A stretch of DNA of 10,404 bases from NCBI GenBank assembly GCA_937995495.1, contig CALKKA010000192.1, positions 1 through 10,404 of the forward strand. Reading direction: 5' to 3'. This document shows positions 6,756 to 10,404 of the stretch, in pieces (within the stretch, counting starts at the first letter, position 1; each line of letters opens with the position of its first letter). A model generated the notes under the pieces. That model was given only the letters and a program-made list of their open reading frames with translations. It searched no databases and was not told the DNA's origin. The DNA is from an uncultured Phycisphaerae bacterium (lineage in GTDB: Bacteria > Planctomycetota > Phycisphaerae > Sedimentisphaerales > Anaerohalosphaeraceae). Position numbers and translations under genes: made by a program.

Positions 6756-7118
6756 GTGGATAAAATAAATCCTAATCTAAGCTTGGAATTTCGCGGACAG
6801 GTGGTTATCGCCACTTTGACCGATGAAAAAATACTGGATGAGGATCAACTGCAAGGTCTGGAAGGATCGTTTCTTCCACTGATCGAACAGACGCCTCAAA
6901 TCCAATTAATCATTGATTTCTCAAATGTTAAGTTCCTGACCAGTTCGGTTTTGGGACTGCTGATCCGCGTCAGCAAAAAGGTGTACGAAACCGATGGCAC
7001 GCTTCGCTTGTGTTCGATCGGTCCGAAAATCCTGGATGTTTTTCGGATTACTCGTCTGGACAAGATATTCGAAATCATGACCAGTGTTGACGACGCAATG
7101 ATAGGTCTAAAAAAGTAA
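6756..7118 (+). CDS. STAS-domain anti-sigma factor antagonist
   Basis: This encodes a 120-residue single-domain STAS protein of the SpoIIAA/RsbV type. Such proteins bind a cognate anti-sigma kinase when unphosphorylated and release the partner it holds; phosphorylation on a conserved serine switches this off. The core matches the family: the VVIATL strand, then IIDFSNVKFLTSSVLGLL with the phospho-acceptor region at Ser63/Ser64. The family's usual Asp before the first Ser is Thr62 here, and the Gly after the second is Val65. The C-terminal half ends with the expected LDKIFEI helix. GTG 6756 was chosen because GGGAGA ends five bases upstream and because the alternative ATG 6714 lies inside the promoter. 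The kinase gene follows after about 36 bases, so the two form a partner-switching operon. The controlled sigma factor or effector is not in the window. Confidence 0.9.
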   Translation: MDKINPNLSLEFRGQVVIATLTDEKILDEDQLQGLEGSFLPLIEQTPQIQLIIDFSNVKFLTSSVLGLLIRVSKKVYETDGTLRLCSIGPKILDVFRITRLDKIFEIMTSVDDAMIGLKK

Positions 7119-7154
7119 CCACAAAGCATATCCTGTTTGAAAGGGTCACTTTCG

Positions 7155-7610
7155 TTGACCGAGGCGAAACACATTCTGCATAAGTCCTGGCAACTCAAAA
7201 GCACTGAGGCAGAGGTTAAAAAGGTTTCTTCCGAGGTGCTTAAGACGCTTGAGGACAATGAATTTGAGGAGGACATGATCTTTGCTGTCCACCTATCGCT
7301 TGAGGAAGCGTTTATCAACGCCATCAAACATGGCAACCACGGTGACCCCCATAAAAAGATTTTAGCGGAATGCCTGATCACTCCTGAGAAATTCGATATT
7401 TCGATTACAGATGAGGGTTTTGGTTTCGACCCCAATGGTGTCCCGGACCCGCGCTGTAATGGCAATCTATACCGGTCCTGCGGTCGCGGTGTTCTGCTGA
7501 TCCAATCCTATATGGATGTGGTCGAATATAACAGCCGCGGTAACTGCATCCACATGATCAGGTATCGGGACCGTGAAAAAGCTCCAATTTCCGAAAAGAA
7601 GTGTTCCTGA
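7155..7610 (+). CDS. RsbW/SpoIIAB-type anti-sigma factor serine kinase
   Basis: This encodes a 151-residue GHKL-fold ATP-binding protein that in this family binds a sigma factor or other effector and phosphorylates its STAS antagonist. The N box is EEAFINAIKHGN, with catalytic-type Glu51 and Mg-binding Asn55. The G1 box is DEGFGFDP (Asp86, Gly88, Gly90) and the G2 box is CGRGVLLI (110-112). All ATP-site elements are kept, so it should be an active kinase. The start is uncertain. TTG 7155 has GAAAGGG about nine bases upstream, whereas the in-frame TTG 7137 (six codons longer) has none; no ATG lies near. Co-transcription with the STAS gene is very likely. Ser phosphorylation of the neighbour is inferred from the family. 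Confidence 0.9.
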   Translation: MTEAKHILHKSWQLKSTEAEVKKVSSEVLKTLEDNEFEEDMIFAVHLSLEEAFINAIKHGNHGDPHKKILAECLITPEKFDISITDEGFGFDPNGVPDPRCNGNLYRSCGRGVLLIQSYMDVVEYNSRGNCIHMIRYRDREKAPISEKKCS

Positions 7611-7653
7611 CCGACCAGAAGTTTGCTTTTTCAAAAACCGTCCGATAACCTTA

Positions 7654-7671
7654 CTATCGTCCTTCCGATAG
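7654..7671 (+). terminator. Short hairpin after the kinase gene, possible weak terminator
   Basis: CTATCG (7654-7659) and CGATAG (7666-7671) are perfect inverted copies around a six-base loop, 43 bases after the kinase stop. There is no T run directly behind it, so an intrinsic terminator is doubtful; it could equally be an operator or an mRNA-stabilising structure. Confidence 0.3.
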
Positions 7672-7755
7672 ATGCTTGTTCTGCCGATTTTCTCCCATTT
7701 TCTTTTTCGCTCGCTAAGCCGGCATCCTTTTTAGCCGAAAATGCATCCGTCGAGG

Positions 7756-7777
7756 TTGACACAACTTGGCATTGACA
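7756..7777 (+). repeat. Two TTGACA copies 16 bases apart upstream of the 156-residue protein gene
   Basis: TTGACA occurs at 7756-7761 and again at 7772-7777, between 30 and 52 bases before the next start codon. Each is a perfect -35 hexamer, but neither has a recognisable -10 at 16-18 bases. They may be the -35 of a promoter with a divergent -10, tandem regulator sites, or coincidence. Confidence 0.35.
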
Positions 7778-7807
7778 AAGAGGCAAATTTTTCGAAAGGA
7801 TAAAATC

Positions 7808-8278
7808 ATGGACGAACTTTATAAATCATTGTTGTCTGGGGTAGACACGTTGACGGAACAGTTAAAAGGTCATTTATTTGATATGACCGAGTTGGAAGGC
7901 CTTGTCCTGATGCTCGTTAACGAGCAGGGTGAAATTAATGCCAATCATCCCAGCCGTGTTGCGTTTTTGAACGAGCGTGCCGATATTCTGTCTGCAATTT
8001 GCGGCCAGATTGATGATGGCTACGATCCGTGCGTATTTCAAGTCGAGGGCGGTTGCATCATCGGTACACAACTGGCTACGGAAAAGACTCATTGTGGCCG
8101 CTTTCTCATCTTTTTGCCGGGATACCGCAGTGAAACCGTCCAGGCCAATATGGACCTGTTCGAGCTTCTTTTGGCTCAGGTCCAGTTGATCTGCCAGTTG
8201 ATCGAAAAAAATAATCGGCTGCACCACCAGCAACTTTCCGGCCTGAGTCAGAACTCTGCCGTACTTTGCTCCGGCTAA
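7808..8278 (+). CDS. Uncharacterised 156-residue cytosolic protein, possibly GAF-like
   Basis: I do not recognise this family with certainty. It has no signal peptide or membrane helix. The order helix (3-22), hydrophobic strand LVLMLVNEQGEI (32-43), helix, strands GGCIIGTQL (81-89) and GRFLIFLPG (97-105), then a long helix (109-138) resembles a GAF-type sensor domain ending in a signalling helix. No output domain follows. Four cysteines sit in the middle (65, 75, 83, 96, the last next to His95), which could be redox- or metal-active, with two more at 129 and 154. ATG 7808 has AAAGGA about seven bases upstream; the frame is open further upstream, but that part contains the TTGACA repeats. Lying directly after a partner-switching pair, it could be an input or accessory factor, but that rests on position only. 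Confidence 0.8.
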   Translation: MDELYKSLLSGVDTLTEQLKGHLFDMTELEGLVLMLVNEQGEINANHPSRVAFLNERADILSAICGQIDDGYDPCVFQVEGGCIIGTQLATEKTHCGRFLIFLPGYRSETVQANMDLFELLLAQVQLICQLIEKNNRLHHQQLSGLSQNSAVLCSG

Positions 8279-8291
8279 CATCCTTTGCGAC

Positions 8292-8306
8292 AAAATCTTA
8301 GATTTT
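8292..8306 (+). terminator. AT-rich hairpin after the 156-residue protein gene, weak terminator candidate
   Basis: AAAATC (8292-8297) and GATTTT (8301-8306) form a six-pair stem with a three-base loop, ending in five T, 13 bases after the stop. The stem has only one G-C pair, so it would be weak; I list it as the only terminator-like element in this gap. Confidence 0.25.
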
Positions 8307-8349
8307 TCCGAGGCCGGGCTCCCGCTGCGCAAAACATCCCAAAGATTGT

Positions 8350-8378
8350 TTTACAATTGTCACTCCGCCTGCTATAAT
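8350..8378 (+). promoter_or_regulatory. Near-consensus sigma70 promoter of the GH10-like gene
   Basis: TTTACA (8350-8355, five of six matches) and a perfect TATAAT (8373-8378) are separated by the optimal 17 bases. Transcription should begin near 8385, leaving a leader of about 49 bases before the TTG start. It is the best promoter in the window and suggests constitutive housekeeping expression of this gene and those after it. Confidence 0.8.
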
Positions 8379-8433
8379 CACCCCGTGTAATCGTATACAA
8401 AGAATAGACCCATAAGTTCATTGAGGGGTTCAT

Positions 8434-9912
8434 TTGGAATTTCAGTTATTTAAAAATGGAAAGCCGCTAAAGTCCCTGTCGCTCGCCGGGGCATACCTCT
8501 TCGGCGCGGACATGATCCCATTGCGGCGTGTTGATAAAATCGCATTCGAAAATGGGGTCTTGGAGTGTCAGAAGAAATCGCGTGATTCGGCAGGGCTCTC
8601 ACTTTTATGGCCAATTGAAGGGAACGGTCAGCTATTGCTGAATACGACCCGTCTGCCTGAGCGAGAGGAACCGTATAACCTGAATCTGGAACTGGCTCGT
8701 GCCCGCTTAATGCAGATTACATTGAAACGCGAAGACTGGGCACTATTCGATCAGAGCGATGAACTGGATGCGATGGCCCAAGAGGTCCAGAACCTGTTCA
8801 TTGAAGCTCTCCAAAACATCTCATCACCAGGGGAGGCTTCGGTTTTTGCGGACCAGGCGCTAAAAAAGGGTGTGGAGTTTTCCGAGAAACTTGCCGCAAA
8901 ACATGCCGAGCAGTTCCTGGCGGCGCGGTTTCGCAACAAAGGCCTCGGGCGGCACACGTTGGGCTGTGAGATAAACCCTGCATTGATCGGTGATGAAAAG
9001 TACCGTAAATGGCTCCTGGAAATGTTCGGCTTCATCACGATCCCGGTCAATTGGGCCCAGATCGAAACGGAGAAGGGCGAGTATGATTTTGAATTGCTGG
9101 ATAAATGCGTCCAGTCCTTGGCTGGTCGGCGTTTGGCATTATGTGCTGGTCCGCTGTTGAACTTTTCGCCGGATCATATTCCTCAGTGGCTTTTGGATAA
9201 AAAGCCCGATTATGAAAAAATCAGGGAGTACGCTTACGAATTCATTTCCCAGATCGTATCCCGATATAAAAAGTTTATTCATGTTTGGCGTACCATCAGT
9301 GGTATGAACGCGATGAACTGCTTCGGATTTAATTTTGAACAGGTCATTGAAATGACCCGCACTGCGTGTCTGGCAGCCAAATCAGCTGACGCCAAAAGCC
9401 GTAAGATCGTTGAAATTGTGTACCCCTGGGGTGAATACTATGCCTACGACAAGACGACCGTACCGCCGTTGGTGTATGTGGATATGGTCATCCAGAGCGG
9501 TATCAGCTTCGATGCGTTTGGTCTGCAATTCCATTTTGGAAAGGATGAACCCGGCAAGCATATACGGGATATGATGCAGATATCGTCCCGGTTGGATTGT
9601 TTTGCCGCCGCTCCCAAACCGGTCCATGTAACCGGGGTTTCGATTCCGGATGCGCATGGCGAGGATGGCCGAGCACAGCAAAAAGCTGGAAGTTGGCGGA
9701 AAGAGTGGGATCAGGATCTGCAGGCCACCTGGCTCGAAGAGTTTTATAAACTGTCGCTGGCCCGCCCCTATGTCAACACGGTAACTTATTCATGCCTTGC
9801 GGATCATTGCGATTCTCCGATGCAAAGTTGCGGGTTGCTGACAGAGAAGTTGTCACCGAAGAAAGCTTTTCTGGTCGTTGCAAAGTTCCAGCGGAGCATC
9901 CTAAAACACTAA
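8434..9912 (+). CDS. GH10-like (xylanase-fold) protein lacking both catalytic glutamates
   Basis: This encodes a 492-residue protein whose second part (about 174-490) follows the glycoside hydrolase 10 TIM barrel. Equivalents visible in order are WAQIETEKGEYDF (family NamKWdxiEpxxGxFdF), IPQWL, FDAFGLQFHFG with the conserved His367, and the C-terminal PKKAF. Enzymatic GH10 members carry the acid/base Glu in WDVVNE and the nucleophile in TExD. Here these read WRTISG (Gly290) and TGVS (Gly401), so xylanase activity is not expected, although automatic annotation might say endo-1,4-beta-xylanase. The first about 170 residues are a separate domain: beta-rich to about 95, then a long helix, not recognised. 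There is no signal peptide, so it should be cytosolic. TTG 8434 is supported by GAGGGG ending five bases upstream. It may bind a carbohydrate or serve as a scaffold; function is unknown. Confidence 0.85.
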   Translation: MEFQLFKNGKPLKSLSLAGAYLFGADMIPLRRVDKIAFENGVLECQKKSRDSAGLSLLWPIEGNGQLLLNTTRLPEREEPYNLNLELARARLMQITLKREDWALFDQSDELDAMAQEVQNLFIEALQNISSPGEASVFADQALKKGVEFSEKLAAKHAEQFLAARFRNKGLGRHTLGCEINPALIGDEKYRKWLLEMFGFITIPVNWAQIETEKGEYDFELLDKCVQSLAGRRLALCAGPLLNFSPDHIPQWLLDKKPDYEKIREYAYEFISQIVSRYKKFIHVWRTISGMNAMNCFGFNFEQVIEMTRTACLAAKSADAKSRKIVEIVYPWGEYYAYDKTTVPPLVYVDMVIQSGISFDAFGLQFHFGKDEPGKHIRDMMQISSRLDCFAAAPKPVHVTGVSIPDAHGEDGRAQQKAGSWRKEWDQDLQATWLEEFYKLSLARPYVNTVTYSCLADHCDSPMQSCGLLTEKLSPKKAFLVVAKFQRSILKH

Positions 9913-9928
9913 GAGCGGTTTATCATAA

Positions 9929-10315
9929 ATGATCCGGTCTGATATATCAAGCCGTTTGAACCCGTCGCAGAAGATAACGCTGTGGACGCGGGGTTGTATA
10001 CTGGTGGCAGGATTCGCCTTATTGGGCTTGATGGTCATACTGGTGTCAATGTATTGGACGAACCGACCGCCGCCGCTGGAAGCGTCACCGCAACGCATTA
10101 ATCCGAATACGGCTTCGATGGCAAGTTTGGTCCGTCTTCCGGGCATTGGCAAGGCACGGGCGATGGATATCATTCATTATCGTCAAAACCAAAAGCCAGA
10201 TGAGCCCGTTTTTCTCTCGGCGCGTGATTTGGAGAATATTCGTGGGATTGGGCCAAAGACCGCCGCTGCGTTGGAACCATGGCTGACATTTGAAACTGAA
10301 CAATTAGATCGATAA
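9929..10315 (+). CDS. Membrane-anchored ComEA-like helix-hairpin-helix protein
   Basis: This encodes a 128-residue protein with one transmembrane helix (about 22-42) and a C-terminal pair of helix-hairpin-helix motifs, LVRLPGIGKARAMDII (67-82) and LENIRGIGPKTAAAL (101-115). They are preceded by INPNTAS, the usual opening of the ComEA repeat. In naturally competent bacteria ComEA binds incoming double-stranded DNA outside the membrane; many related small proteins elsewhere have no tested role. The basic N-terminus and Pro-rich linker (47-49) fit a cytoplasmic N-terminus with an exported HhH domain. No other competence gene (comEC, comF, pili) is in view. ATG 9929 lies 16 bases after the GH10-like stop with only a weak AGAG upstream, so it is probably translated from the same transcript. 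Confidence 0.88.
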   Translation: MIRSDISSRLNPSQKITLWTRGCILVAGFALLGLMVILVSMYWTNRPPPLEASPQRINPNTASMASLVRLPGIGKARAMDIIHYRQNQKPDEPVFLSARDLENIRGIGPKTAAALEPWLTFETEQLDR

Positions 10316-10330
10316 GAAAAAGCACAGACA

Positions 10331-10404
10331 ATGGCAGATTGGGAAATTAAAAAAACACTCGGACAGTGCACCGGAACCGACAGAGAATTTGAGATCGGCG
10401 AAGA
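10331..10404 (+). CDS. Start of an unidentified gene, cut by the window edge
   Basis: An open frame begins with ATG 10331, 15 bases after the ComEA-like stop, and runs off the window after 24 codons. The visible peptide has a Trp near the start and a CTGTDREFEIGE stretch. Single Cys followed by R-x-F-x-x-GE reminds me of small planctomycete proteins of unknown function, but this is memory-based and weak. The upstream AAGAAAAAG is a poor ribosome binding site. Same strand and tight spacing suggest membership in the operon that begins with the GH10-like gene. Confidence 0.6.
   Translation, partial: MADWEIKKTLGQCTGTDREFEIGE

Noticed and set aside
5462..7732. GCATCCTTTTT present in two intergenic regions (5462-5472 and 7722-7732)
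   Set aside because: An 11-base exact match between two places in 10 kb is expected several times by chance, and the flanks do not match.
7766..7807. TTG start extending the 156-residue protein by 14 codons
   Set aside because: ATG 7808 has AAAGGA at proper distance, and the extension has regulatory-looking composition (TTGACA repeat).
8408..8429. ACCC and GGGT that could pair and hide the GH10-like ribosome binding site
   Set aside because: Only four base pairs with a long loop, too weak to propose a translational switch.

Overview
The window looks like an ordinary chromosomal stretch of a Planctomycetota bacterium, probably class Phycisphaerae. That placement is inferred from the gene families, since there is no rRNA here. 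Supporting signs are two different clpP genes in tandem, a lipoprotein with an Asp-rich loop of a type I associate with planctomycetes, a glycoside-hydrolase-10-like protein whose catalytic residues are replaced, frequent non-AUG starts, and intermediate base composition. I see no rRNA, tRNA, CRISPR array, insertion sequence, phage gene or integrase.

Left part, minus strand (46-3069), read right to left: clpP (divergent N-terminus), clpP (canonical), a strong intrinsic terminator, a small lipoprotein, and a beta-class DNA methyltransferase with no restriction partner in view. A 391-base gap (3070-3460) separates this block from everything to its right, which is all on the plus strand.

Right part, plus strand: a short phasin-like protein touching an ABC1/UbiB-family atypical kinase (3461-5454). 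Then comes an M24 Xaa-Pro peptidase (5543-6649). Next is a partner-switching pair, a STAS anti-sigma factor antagonist and an RsbW/SpoIIAB-type kinase (6756-7610), behind a clear sigma70-type promoter. An unrecognised 156-residue cytosolic protein with a possible GAF-like fold follows (7808-8278). Last, behind a near-consensus promoter, are the GH10-like pseudoenzyme (8434-9912), a membrane-anchored ComEA-like helix-hairpin-helix protein (9929-10315) and the first codons of a further gene (10331 onward).

Functional themes are protein turnover (ClpP pair, Xaa-Pro peptidase), regulation by partner switching, a lipid- or granule-associated module (phasin plus UbiB-like kinase), and a sugar-binding-like or structural pseudo-xylanase next to a ComEA-like protein. 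The most interesting item is the GH10-like protein: it keeps the fold signatures but has glycine at both positions where the family carries its catalytic glutamates, and it has no export signal. The start-codon evidence is also informative. The STAS gene must start at a GTG downstream of its own promoter, and the kinase and GH10-like genes most likely start at TTG. I did not find a convincing, wholly new multi-gene system.
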